Shown here: positions 6,798-13,501 of the stretch, in pieces
How the letters are laid out: the number at the start of each line of letters is the position of its first letter
How positions within the stretch are numbered: position 1 is the first letter of the stretch
DNA from: an uncultured Alistipes sp.
Lineage (GTDB): Bacteria > Bacteroidota > Bacteroidia > Bacteroidales > Rikenellaceae
Direction of reading: 5' to 3'
DNA: 16,305 nt
Assembly (NCBI GenBank): GCA_904502285.1
Contig: CAJGEC010000034.1
Coordinates: 1-16,305, forward strand
The notes under the pieces: generated by a model
What the model saw: the letters and a program-made list of their open reading frames with translations, nothing else
What the model was told of the DNA's origin: nothing
The model's database searches: none
Made by a program: the position numbers and the translations under genes

Positions 6798-7232
6798 ATG
6801 TTAATAGCAATATCGATTTTAGTGCTTGCCTATCTCATTATGGGCAAGGATGTTAAGCCCCTTATAGAGCGAGTTAAGGGCATCAACCTCCGACGCAAGA
6901 TGAATACCCTTTGGGATAGACTTCGCCCCTGGGCATTGAAGGCTGGCCGAGTGGCCTCACGCCCCCTGCTCACGTTCTACTACGTGATGGAGGCCAAGGA
7001 GACCTCGACCCTCGACAAGGTGCTTATCTACGGCGCTATAGCCTATACGATAGTGCCTACGGATCTGTTGCCACGTGCGGTGTTCAAGTTCTTGGGCGTA
7101 CTGGACGATGGTGTGGCTGTGCTCTACGTCTACCGCAAGATTAAGGAGCATATCACCCCTGAGATCGAGGCTAAGGTTGAAGATACGCTCAACGAGTGGT
7201 TTGGCGTGGAGTATGAGATTGTCGAAGGGTAG
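6798..7232 (+). CDS. YkvA/DUF1232-family membrane protein
   Basis: The 144-residue protein has an N-terminal hydrophobic helix (about 1-16) and a DUF1232 core (about 55-112). The core includes ETSTLDKVLIYGAIAYTIVP, followed by TDLLP and a GVLDDG turn, the typical YxxxPxDLLPxxxxxxGxLDD pattern of YkvA proteins. The biochemical function of the family is not established. The gene has a purine-rich ribosome site (AAGAGGAT) before its ATG. It is isolated by the preceding terminator, so it is probably transcribed alone. Adjacency to the sigma/C39 pair may or may not be meaningful. Confidence 0.85.
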   Translation: MLIAISILVLAYLIMGKDVKPLIERVKGINLRRKMNTLWDRLRPWALKAGRVASRPLLTFYYVMEAKETSTLDKVLIYGAIAYTIVPTDLLPRAVFKFLGVLDDGVAVLYVYRKIKEHITPEIEAKVEDTLNEWFGVEYEIVEG

Positions 7233-7245
7233 ACAATAACCGAGT

Positions 7246-7287
7246 AATAAAAAGAGATGAGTGACACCCCCTTGGGGCGTCACTCAC
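7246..7287 (-). terminator. Terminator between the YkvA gene and aspS
   Basis: TGAGTGAC (7258-7265) pairs with GTCACTCA (7279-7286), with an inner CCCC/GGGG stem. On the minus strand the stem is followed by a T-rich run (complement of the A run at 7248-7253), so it mainly terminates aspS. It may also stop the convergent YkvA transcript. Confidence 0.75.
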
Positions 7288-7308
7288 ACCTATATTATAT
7301 AGTAGCCG

Positions 7309-9066
7309 TTACTCTGGCTTTACCAAGGCGAGGTACAACTCGTCGAGCTGAGCCTGTGCCACTGGTGATGGGCCGTCGAGCATAACGTCGCGACCAGCAT
7401 TGTTCTTAGGGAATGCGATATAGTCGCGGATAGAGTCCGAGCCACCGAACAACGAGCAGAGACGGTCGAAACCGAAGGCCAAACCACCGTGTGGAGGTGC
7501 GCCAAACTTGAAGGCATTCATCAAGAAGCCAAACTGCTCCTCGGCCGCCTCAGGGGTGAAGCCAAGAGCGTCGAAGACCTTAGCCTGAAGCTCTGCATCG
7601 TGGATACGGATAGAGCCACCACCAATCTCGGTACCGTTACATACGAAGTCGTAGGCATTAGCGCGCATCTTACCCAACTCGCCACTATCGAAATACTTGG
7701 CATCCTCAGGCTTTGGAGAGGTGAATGGGTGGTGCATAGCGTAGAAGCGCTGAGTCTCCTCATCCCACTCGAACATAGGGAAGTCCACAACCCACAATGG
7801 AGCGAACTTCTTAGGGTCGCGCAAGCCCAAACGCTCGGCAACCTCCAAACGAAGGGTGCAGAGCTGTGTCAAGGTCTTAAACTTCTCGCCACACAAGATA
7901 AAGATCATATCGCCACTCTTAGCACCTACACGCTCGGCCATAGCCTTGAGATCCTCGGCACTGAAGAACTTGTCAATAGATGACTTGATGTTGCCTGCCT
8001 CGTCGATACGAATCCATACCAAGCCCTTAGCACCCACCTGTGGACGCTTCACGAACTCGGTCAATTCGTCGATCTGCTTACGTGTGTATGAGGCACAACC
8101 CTCGGCCGCGAAACCTACGATATAGTCGGCCGAGTCGAAGACTACGAAGTCGTGGCCGTGGGCCAAGTCGGTGAGGTCTGCGAACTCCATACCGAAGCGC
8201 AAGTCTGGCTTATCCGAGCCATACTTCTCCATAGCCTCAATCCAAGGCATACGCTTGAAAGGCTCCGCGAACTCGATATCCATCACCTCCTTGAACATAT
8301 AGCGAGCCCAACGCTCGAAGATCTCCAAAACATCCTCCTGCTCCACGAACGACATCTCGCAGTCGATCTGTGTGAACTCTGGCTGACGGTCGGCACGAAG
8401 GTCCTCGTCGCGGAAGCAACGAACAATCTGGAAGTAGCGGTCGTAGCCCGCAACCATAAGCAACTGCTTGAGTGTCTGTGGCGACTGTGGCAAGGCGTAG
8501 AACTGGTTAGGGTTCATACGTGATGGCACGATAAAGTCGCGAGCACCCTCTGGGGTAGACTTGATGAGGTAGGGGGTCTCAATCTCAAGGAAGCCCTCCT
8601 TGTCGAGGAACTGGCGCACGGCCTGAGCCATACGGTGACGAAGAATCATAGCGCGCTGCAACGGTGGGCGACGGAGGTCGAGGTAACGATACTTCATCCT
8701 GAGGTCGTCACCACCGTCCGACTCCTCCTCGATGGTGAATGGAGGGGTCACGGCACGGTTGAGAATCTTGAGCTCGGTAGCCGAAATCTCGATGTCGCCA
8801 GTAGCGATTTTAGAGTTCTTCGACGAACGCTCAACGACCGTACCCTTAACCTGAAGGACATACTCTCTACCTACCTCCGAAGCGATAGCCTTAACTGCCT
8901 CCGACGAGTGCTCCTCGACGGTAATCTGTGTGATGCCGTAGCGGTCGCGAAGGTCGATAAATGCCATAGCACCGAGGTTACGAACCTTCTGTACCCAGCC
9001 CGAAAGTACCACCTCCTGGCCTACATTCTCTATGCGGAGTTCACCGCAATTGTGTGTTCTGTACAT
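7309..9066 (-). CDS. aspS: Aspartyl-tRNA synthetase
   Basis: This class II synthetase charges tRNA-Asp with aspartate in the cytosol. The 585-residue length matches the bacterial type: an OB-fold anticodon-binding domain (about 1-105), the catalytic core, and the GAD-type insertion (about 290-410). Motif 2 is visible as FRDEDLRADRQPEF (218-231), and motif 3 as GLAFGFDRL (528-536). MHHPFT (444-449) is also typical. Near residue 31 the OB fold reads RNLG, with Leu at the position where non-discriminating enzymes carry His, which points to an Asp-specific enzyme. That specificity call is inference. The gene is divergent from tadA and ends at a terminator shared with the YkvA gene. Confidence 0.98.
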   Translation of the reverse strand: MYRTHNCGELRIENVGQEVVLSGWVQKVRNLGAMAFIDLRDRYGITQITVEEHSSEAVKAIASEVGREYVLQVKGTVVERSSKNSKIATGDIEISATELKILNRAVTPPFTIEEESDGGDDLRMKYRYLDLRRPPLQRAMILRHRMAQAVRQFLDKEGFLEIETPYLIKSTPEGARDFIVPSRMNPNQFYALPQSPQTLKQLLMVAGYDRYFQIVRCFRDEDLRADRQPEFTQIDCEMSFVEQEDVLEIFERWARYMFKEVMDIEFAEPFKRMPWIEAMEKYGSDKPDLRFGMEFADLTDLAHGHDFVVFDSADYIVGFAAEGCASYTRKQIDELTEFVKRPQVGAKGLVWIRIDEAGNIKSSIDKFFSAEDLKAMAERVGAKSGDMIFILCGEKFKTLTQLCTLRLEVAERLGLRDPKKFAPLWVVDFPMFEWDEETQRFYAMHHPFTSPKPEDAKYFDSGELGKMRANAYDFVCNGTEIGGGSIRIHDAELQAKVFDALGFTPEAAEEQFGFLMNAFKFGAPPHGGLAFGFDRLCSLFGGSDSIRDYIAFPKNNAGRDVMLDGPSPVAQAQLDELYLALVKPE

Positions 9067-9105
9067 AATTGTTATATATTTTAAATTTTATTCTCGCTTT
9101 TTTTA

Positions 9106-9128
9106 TACCTTTGTAACTCACAAAGGTA
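9106..9128. promoter_or_regulatory. Mirror-image -7 boxes between aspS and tadA
   Basis: A perfect 9-base inverted repeat, TACCTTTGT (9106-9114) and ACAAAGGTA (9120-9128), has a 5-base centre. Each arm contains TACCTTTG, a full match to the Bacteroidota -7 box, one per strand. The plus-strand box fits tadA (ATG at 9157) and the minus-strand box fits aspS (ATG at 9066). The -33 elements are not clear on either side. Confidence 0.6.
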
Positions 9129-9156
9129 GTAATTTTAAACTAATAGTGAACTTAGG

Positions 9157-9618
9157 ATGGAAGATTTTTTTGAGGATAAGGCAAAAAAAGATGAAAAATT
9201 TATGCGTATGGCAATAGATGAGGCTCGTAAGGCGTTAGCAAAGAGAGAGGTTCCTATTGGTGCGGTGGTCGTTGTGGGCGATAGGGTGGTTGGCCGTGGT
9301 CACAACCTTGTCGAGACTTTGGCCGATGCTACGGCACACGCCGAGATGCAGGCCCTCACCGCTGCGATGTCCACCATCGGTGGCAAGTACCTCAACCAAT
9401 GTACGCTCTACGTCACTGTCGAGCCCTGTGTTATGTGCGGAGGTGCTATTGCCTGGAGCCAGCTGGGGCGTGTGGTCTATGGCACGGCCGACCCTAAGCG
9501 TGGCTACTCCACCTTCTCGGAGCGCATTATGCACCCCAAGACCGAGGTGTCGAGTGGTGTGTTGTCCGAGGAGTGCGAGGCATTGATGCGCGATTTTTTT
9601 AGTGGACTACGTAAATAA
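9157..9618 (+). CDS. tadA: tRNA-specific adenosine deaminase
   Basis: This zinc-dependent deaminase converts the wobble adenosine (position 34) of tRNA-Arg(ACG) to inosine. The 153-residue protein has the cytidine/deoxycytidylate deaminase fold. HAE (61-63) supplies the zinc-binding His and the proton-shuttle Glu, and PCVMC (90-94) supplies the two zinc-binding Cys. MRMAIDEARKAL near the start and GAVVVVGDRVVGRGHN (35-50) are typical of TadA. The first ATG is preferred because it keeps a charged N-terminal extension in frame close to the promoter; an internal ATG at 9202 (before RMAIDEA) is a weaker alternative. It is divergent from aspS, another tRNA-related gene. Confidence 0.93.
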   Translation: MEDFFEDKAKKDEKFMRMAIDEARKALAKREVPIGAVVVVGDRVVGRGHNLVETLADATAHAEMQALTAAMSTIGGKYLNQCTLYVTVEPCVMCGGAIAWSQLGRVVYGTADPKRGYSTFSERIMHPKTEVSSGVLSEECEALMRDFFSGLRK

Positions 9619-9633
9619 GTGAGGTGTAAGGTA

Positions 9634-9662
9634 TTGATATTTTGAAATTATGTGTATCTTTG
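9634..9662 (+). promoter_or_regulatory. Promoter for the exported TPR protein gene
   Basis: TTG at 9634-9636 and TATCTTTG at 9655-9662 are 18 bases apart, and the second is a full match to TAnnTTTG. Transcription would start near 9669, giving a leader of about 40 bases that is A-rich before the ATG. Confidence 0.55.
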
Positions 9663-9709
9663 CGAGATACTTTTTAGAAAACTATAAACTAAAACTATAA
9701 TTACTATTT

Positions 9710-10657
9710 ATGAAAAAGCTTTTCACTACAGTTGTTGCGTTGATGTGTGCAACAACACTTTTTGCTCAGACTGATGTAGTTGCTACATTCTCTCAGGGTT
9801 TGGCTAACGCTAAGGCTGGTAACTTCGCTGAGGCTATCGGTCAGTTCCAGGAGGTTATCGATGCAGGTTGGGATATCGAGGAGCCAGATGCAAACCAGCA
9901 GAAGGCTATCGCAGGCTCAAAGAAGTTCGTTGTTACTTGCTACAATAAGTTGGGTGTTGCTGCCTACAACGAGAAGAACTTCGAGGAGGCTATCGCAAAC
10001 TTCACCGAGGCTGCTAACCTTGCCGAGTTGTACGAGGATGTTGCTGCAATGAATAAGAACCGTGCATACGTAGGTCAGATGTATGAGGCTCAGGGTGCTG
10101 AGGCCTTCAACTCTGAGGACTATGCTACTGCAATCGCTGTATTCTCAAAGGGTTACGAGGCTGACCCACGTAATACCACTATGGCATTGAACCTCGCAGA
10201 GAGCTACTTCAAGAGCGATATGTATCAGGATGGTATGTCTGTTTGTGCAAAGATTATGAAGCTCAACGCTGATAAGTTCGCTGAGGCTATCGCTGCTGCA
10301 CAGGCTAAGATGGATATGTACACCAACAACGAGGTTGCTAAGTTGCAGATGGCTAACGACTACGACGGCATTATCGCTATGGCTGAGCGTCTCGACGATG
10401 CTGCTATGGCTGCAAAGATCACTATGCAGGCTTACTACGGCAAGAAGGACTTCAATAAGATGATCGAGTTGGCTTCTGCTGCTCTTGAGGCACAGGTTAC
10501 TGACGAGGGTCGCAGCGATATCAACTACCTCCTCGGCGTAGCATACAACGAGAAGGAGATGTTCGAGCAGGCAATTGCTACAATGAAGCTCGTTACCGCA
10601 GGTAACAATGTTGCTAATGCTCAGGCAGTTATCACAGCACTTACTGCACAGGAGTAA
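9710..10657 (+). CDS. Exported tetratricopeptide-repeat protein
   Basis: The 315-residue protein begins with a signal peptide, MKKLFTTVVALMCATTLFAQ, with probable cleavage after Ala-Gln at about residue 20, so it should be periplasmic or envelope-associated. TPR-like helical pairs follow throughout, for example NKLGVAAYNEKNFEEAIANF (79-98) and GAEAFNSEDYATAIAVFSKG (129-148), with a final unit at about 270-300. TPRs mediate protein contacts; the partner is unknown. It has its own promoter and a strong terminator. The composition (Ala-rich, few rare codons) suggests high expression. It is not obviously linked to tadA before it. Confidence 0.88.
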   Translation: MKKLFTTVVALMCATTLFAQTDVVATFSQGLANAKAGNFAEAIGQFQEVIDAGWDIEEPDANQQKAIAGSKKFVVTCYNKLGVAAYNEKNFEEAIANFTEAANLAELYEDVAAMNKNRAYVGQMYEAQGAEAFNSEDYATAIAVFSKGYEADPRNTTMALNLAESYFKSDMYQDGMSVCAKIMKLNADKFAEAIAAAQAKMDMYTNNEVAKLQMANDYDGIIAMAERLDDAAMAAKITMQAYYGKKDFNKMIELASAALEAQVTDEGRSDINYLLGVAYNEKEMFEQAIATMKLVTAGNNVANAQAVITALTAQE

Positions 10658-10710
10658 TTTCTTCTTATAAGGCAGCATCTGCGGCCTCTCAATCATAAGC
10701 CCAAATGGGA
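10657..10710 (+). repeat. Copy 1 of a 54-base 3'-region repeat
   Basis: This segment is repeated at 10778-10831 with an offset of 121 bases and two differences (C/T at 10661 and G/A at 10674). Its right half, ATAAGCCCAAATGGG (10695-10709), is the left arm of the terminator that follows. It begins at the stop codon of the TPR gene. Confidence 0.85.
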
Positions 10711-10743
10711 CGTACAAGTACTACCCATCTGGGCTTATTTCTT
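10695..10743 (+). terminator. Intrinsic terminator of the TPR gene
   Basis: ATAAGCCCA (10695-10703) pairs with TGGGCTTAT (10730-10738), and ATGGG (10705-10709) with CCCAT (10724-10728), with one A/C mismatch. The loop is 14 bases and a T-rich run follows. Confidence 0.85.
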
Positions 10744-10777
10744 TATCGAGACCACATCTACAACCTTCTAAAAAGAA

Positions 10778-10831
10778 ATTTTTTCTTATAAGGCAACATC
10801 TGCGGCCTCTCAATCATAAGCCCAAATGGGA
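10778..10831 (+). repeat. Copy 2 of the 54-base repeat, lacking its own right arm
   Basis: This is nearly identical to 10657-10710, including the terminator arm ATAAGCCCAAATGGG at 10816-10830. No complementary arm follows it; the only one nearby is upstream at 10724-10738. A more diverged related stretch lies at about 10849-10893 (TTGTGATAAGGCGGCCATCT), itself running into another terminator. Confidence 0.8.
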
Positions 10832-10890
10832 TGTGTGTCAATAATCTCTTGTGATAAGGCGGCCATCTTCGCCCCAACTCTAAATGATAA

Positions 10891-10922
10891 GACCTCACGG
10901 TATTGCCGTGGGGTCTTTTTTT
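10891..10922 (+). terminator. Second strong terminator downstream of the TPR gene
   Basis: GACCTCACGG (10891-10900) pairs with CCGTGGGGTC (10906-10915) with one G-T wobble and a 5-base loop, followed by seven T. On the minus strand the same stem is followed by a moderately T-rich stretch and could also stop the operon arriving from 11034. Confidence 0.85.
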
Positions 10923-11033
10923 GCGATAGAAGGAATCTATCTCCTCCCTCGATGTTTGTCGTTATTCACATTTACAATCCCTCTAAAGAAGCTGTCTAAC
11001 AAGGCTCCTTTGGCTTATGGTTAGTTAGTGTTG
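10923..11033. other. Short gene-free stretch between convergent units
   Basis: It contains a small perfect hairpin, GATAGA (10925-10930) with TCTATC (10936-10941), and a run of GTTAGT-like motifs near 11018-11045 that includes the end of the minus-strand gene. No coding frame or known RNA is recognised. Confidence 0.4.
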
Positions 11034-11792
11034 TTAGTTGGCGGTTAGTTCCGAGGTGCGGATTGTTGCGGTGCCGGTGGTGATAACCTCAACCTCATCC
11101 GACGTGCCTCGGTAGTTGATTGTGCCACTGCCCGTAGATGTTATAACAACTTTTTGGCACGCTACACAAAGGTCGCAATTCTCGATGCCCGTACTATTCT
11201 GCTCGACATATTTTGCGGTGGTGTTGCCCTTAGTAAGCAGAAAGCCGGTATTGGTCAGGCAAAGTAGTTCGGTATTATGGTTTTCAACATAGTTGGTCAT
11301 CGTGCCGGTGTTGTAGTACTCTATCTTTATCTTGGCATTTAGGGCCTTGCCATGGATAAACATACTACCTGTGTTGATGATCTGGAACCATGCACCAACA
11401 TCGCCACTCTCGAAGGAGATACTCATATCCGAGGTATTCATAATATTCCTAAGCGAGTTGGTGGGTACGCACACCTCGATAGGGTGCTCTTCGCATACGG
11501 AGTTGAGTTCGGAGCGCGATTTATAACTCTTGCTATGCTTGATGCTCAGTACATTATCCACGTGATTGAGGTCAAAGTCGATATATGGAATCGCCTCGCT
11601 GGGGAAGGTAATGGTTATTGTACCACTCTCGGCAGGTGTGATGCTAATCTTCGTTGGCAGGGTCGAGTGTATCTCCTCTATGCCGTTGTGGTCAAAGGTG
11701 AGGGTCTCATATTGTGGTGTCTGCGCCCAAAGTGGGGTAGTGTTAGACACTATCGCAAAGAGCGATGCTAAAAATATAGATATGCGTTTCAT
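11034..11792 (-). CDS. Exported GIN-domain (DUF2807-like) protein
   Basis: The 252-residue protein has a signal peptide (about 1-24, ending WAQ). The mature part is rich in Thr, Ser, Asn and Gly in short alternating beta strands, such as ITSTGSGTINYRG (about 217-229) and VITTGTATIR (about 236-245). This resembles the right-handed beta-helix-like GIN domain (DUF2807, putative adhesin) of Bacteroidota, although the match is divergent. It is the last gene of the sigma operon, 24 bases after the preceding gene. DUF2807 proteins often sit with sigma or anti-sigma genes; here it is probably a periplasmic or surface component of that response. Exact function is unknown. Confidence 0.7.
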   Translation of the reverse strand: MKRISIFLASLFAIVSNTTPLWAQTPQYETLTFDHNGIEEIHSTLPTKISITPAESGTITITFPSEAIPYIDFDLNHVDNVLSIKHSKSYKSRSELNSVCEEHPIEVCVPTNSLRNIMNTSDMSISFESGDVGAWFQIINTGSMFIHGKALNAKIKIEYYNTGTMTNYVENHNTELLCLTNTGFLLTKGNTTAKYVEQNSTGIENCDLCVACQKVVITSTGSGTINYRGTSDEVEVITTGTATIRTSELTAN

Positions 11793-11816
11793 GGTTGTAA
11801 AGATGTTTATTGGTTA

Positions 11817-12221
11817 TTACTCCTCTTTTTCTGTCGTCTCGTCGTAGATGGTTTGGGCATATACCACGAGTGTTGCACCTGTCGAAGTAAGTGTGTAGAT
11901 GCGCTTGGGGTTACGCCATACGGCAGTTATTTGCACCACGTTTCCTCTTCGGTTCTCCTCCCAGCCATCGGCATTATCGCGCTCGGCCTCAAAGGCTTGA
12001 ATAAACTCCTTGGCCAAAGAGCGATCTCCTGTGGTGGTAAACTCCTTGACGCGCTTGACGATGTCGCCTGTGGTGGGGTCGCGCTTTACGGCCATACGCA
12101 TCGTCGTCGTGCCCTCGGAGATGTCGCGATCGAGGAGTTTGTCGATCCTCTCTTGTGCGCTACTTGTGGCAATGCTCGCCACAAAGAGTAGTAGTAAAAC
12201 TAATAACTTCTTCATATTCAC
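11817..12221 (-). CDS. Small exported protein of unknown function in the sigma operon
   Basis: The 134-residue protein starts with a signal peptide (MNMKKLLVLLLLFVASIATSSAQ; written in two parts, MNMKKLLVLL then LLFVASIATSSAQ), cleaved after about residue 23. Starting at the third residue (MKKLL) is equally plausible. The mature part has a charged first half and a beta-rich second half with VVQITAVWRNPKRIYTLT (about 94-111). I do not recognise a family with confidence; small Bacteroidales proteins of this sort occur in sigma/GIN-domain operons. It lies 61 bases after the anti-sigma gene and 24 bases before the GIN-domain gene. Confidence 0.75.
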   Translation of the reverse strand: MNMKKLLVLLLLFVASIATSSAQERIDKLLDRDISEGTTTMRMAVKRDPTTGDIVKRVKEFTTTGDRSLAKEFIQAFEAERDNADGWEENRRGNVVQITAVWRNPKRIYTLTSTGATLVVYAQTIYDETTEKEE

Positions 12222-12282
12222 ATTGTTTACTTTTAAGAATCTGTTTTTAATTTATAACATATTGAGATCTCAGTTGTTCGTG

Positions 12283-12756
12283 CTAAATTTCGGCCCATGC
12301 AAGTAATTCGTCGGCCCTGGACTCTATGGCATCTGCGCGTTCCAAGAGGTCGATAATATCATCCTCGATATACTCCATATCGTCGCATATAACGCCACCC
12401 TCGACGATATAACTGCCATCGTAGATCGTCTCGAATGTGGGGCGGTGGCTCTGCCATACAAGACCTATGAGGAGTATCGATGCTGCGATTGTGCCTACTG
12501 CTGCCCACCCAATAGCAAGGGTGTGATGGGATGGCTTGGCTTCAGTTTTGCGCTCAGTTTCGGGGTCAGTTTTGGCTTCGGTTTTTGGCTCGGGCATACC
12601 CTCTTCGTACCATCGGAACATAGGCCTTAGCTGAATGAGGTCTAAAGGTATATCATCGCGCTTGAAGAGGTCGTATAACTCGCGCTCTTCGGCATTGGTG
12701 GTGCGACCTTCGAGGAACTTCTCCACTAAGTCGTATATATATTTTTGCTCTAACAT
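12283..12756 (-). CDS. Membrane anti-sigma factor-like protein
   Basis: The 157-residue protein has an N-terminal cytosolic helical part with EKFLEGRTTNAEERELYDLF (12-31), a charged Lys/Glu/Thr/Pro linker (about 54-76), one membrane helix (about 79-101) and an acidic periplasmic tail. This is the layout of a Bacteroidales anti-sigma factor without a recognisable zinc motif. The start at 12756 is chosen because it sits one base after the sigma stop codon with a purine-rich GAGTAAG just before it. An upstream in-frame start at 12822 would overlap the sigma gene by 65 bases and add residues unlike the family. It probably holds the upstream sigma factor inactive until an envelope signal. Confidence 0.75.
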   Translation of the reverse strand: MLEQKYIYDLVEKFLEGRTTNAEERELYDLFKRDDIPLDLIQLRPMFRWYEEGMPEPKTEAKTDPETERKTEAKPSHHTLAIGWAAVGTIAASILLIGLVWQSHRPTFETIYDGSYIVEGGVICDDMEYIEDDIIDLLERADAIESRADELLAWAEI

Positions 12757-12757
12757 C

Positions 12758-13231
12758 TTACTCGGTTTTAAACTGTTTAAGTATCGCTCGTCTTGCGCGA
12801 CTAAGGTTCTGATATACAGCATCTATGCTCATCTTGAACAGGGTGGCTATCTCTTCGGTCTCCATCCCCTCGATATGCTTCATCCTCAGAATGAGTTGTT
12901 GCTTCGACGGGAGTCCCTCAATAAGCCTTAATATCTCGTCGGTGCGTTCGTCGGTGCTCTCCTCCCAAGCGATTAGGTCGCGCTCGATTCTGTGCTCGGG
13001 GTATCGTCTCTTCTTGCGTAGCGCATCTATGGCTTGGTGTCGCACGATGGTTGTTGCTAAGGCATCCAACGACCTATATTTGTCGAGGTTGTCGCGCATG
13101 GTGTATAACTTAAGTAGCGTCTCCTGCACGATATCCTCGACCTCGGCAACATCGCCCAGATAGGATCTCGCTGTGTGCAGTAGCCTTGTGTGACACCGTC
13201 GGACAAATATTTCAAATTCGTGGCTCTCCAT
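12758..13231 (-). CDS. ECF RNA polymerase sigma factor
   Basis: The 157-residue protein shows a classic ECF layout. Sigma-2 (about 8-75) includes DVAEVEDIVQETLLKLY and the promoter-melting stretch LATTIVRHQAIDALRKKRR. Sigma-4 (about 100-153) includes LPSKQQLILRMKHIEGMETE and a helix-turn-helix ending LSRARRAILKQF. It heads a four-gene minus-strand operon with a membrane anti-sigma and two exported proteins, so it most likely responds to an envelope signal. It diverges from mutA across 270 bases. I found no clear TAnnTTTG promoter upstream, consistent with possible autoregulation from a different promoter type, though that is inference. Confidence 0.93.
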   Translation of the reverse strand: MESHEFEIFVRRCHTRLLHTARSYLGDVAEVEDIVQETLLKLYTMRDNLDKYRSLDALATTIVRHQAIDALRKKRRYPEHRIERDLIAWEESTDERTDEILRLIEGLPSKQQLILRMKHIEGMETEEIATLFKMSIDAVYQNLSRARRAILKQFKTE

Positions 13232-13349
13232 TTTCTCTCTGTAGATTCTTATCGCGAAACCGATTCTTGACCTGTTTCTGCCATTATGACGCTAAAGTTC
13301 GCAATTTCTGACATCACTTCAAAGAAAAACTCTTTTTATTATAGAAAAA

Positions 13350-13381
13350 TTTGCTTTTCGTGGGTAGATTTTGTAACTTTG
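13350..13381 (+). promoter_or_regulatory. Bacteroidota-type promoter for mutAB
   Basis: TTTG at 13350-13353 and TAACTTTG at 13374-13381 are exactly 20 bases apart, a full consensus match. Transcription would begin near 13388, leaving a leader of about 115 bases. Confidence 0.75.
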
Positions 13382-13394
13382 TTGTGTTTTAGAC

Positions 13395-13429
13395 CCACTC
13401 CGTCTCGCGCGTATGCGTGGGGAGAGTGG
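13395..13429 (+). other. Stable hairpin at the 5' end of the mutAB mRNA
   Basis: CCACTC (13395-13400) pairs with GAGTGG (13424-13429), and TCTCGCGC (13403-13410) with GCGTGGGG (13415-13422) across a GTAT loop, including G-T wobbles. A small internal loop separates the stems. It lies within about ten bases of the inferred transcription start. It may stabilise the message or regulate translation. It does not resemble a full cobalamin riboswitch, which would be much longer. Confidence 0.6.
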
Positions 13430-13501
13430 ACTATGATGAGAGCAAACAAACATAAGATATTAAATATCACACACTTAAAAACAATTAAATCTAAAACAAC
13501 T

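Noticed and set aside
12757..12822. 22-codon upstream extension of the anti-sigma gene
   Set aside because: It lies inside the sigma gene in another frame; the ATG at 12756 is one base after the sigma stop and has a purine-rich ribosome site.
13286..13501. Upstream in-frame extension of mutA
   Set aside because: It would start before the full-consensus promoter and adds residues unlike MutA; it is leader sequence that happens to be open.
13388..13501. Cobalamin riboswitch upstream of the B12-dependent mutase genes
   Set aside because: The leader is only about 115 bases with one simple hairpin, and no B12-box-like conserved core is visible.
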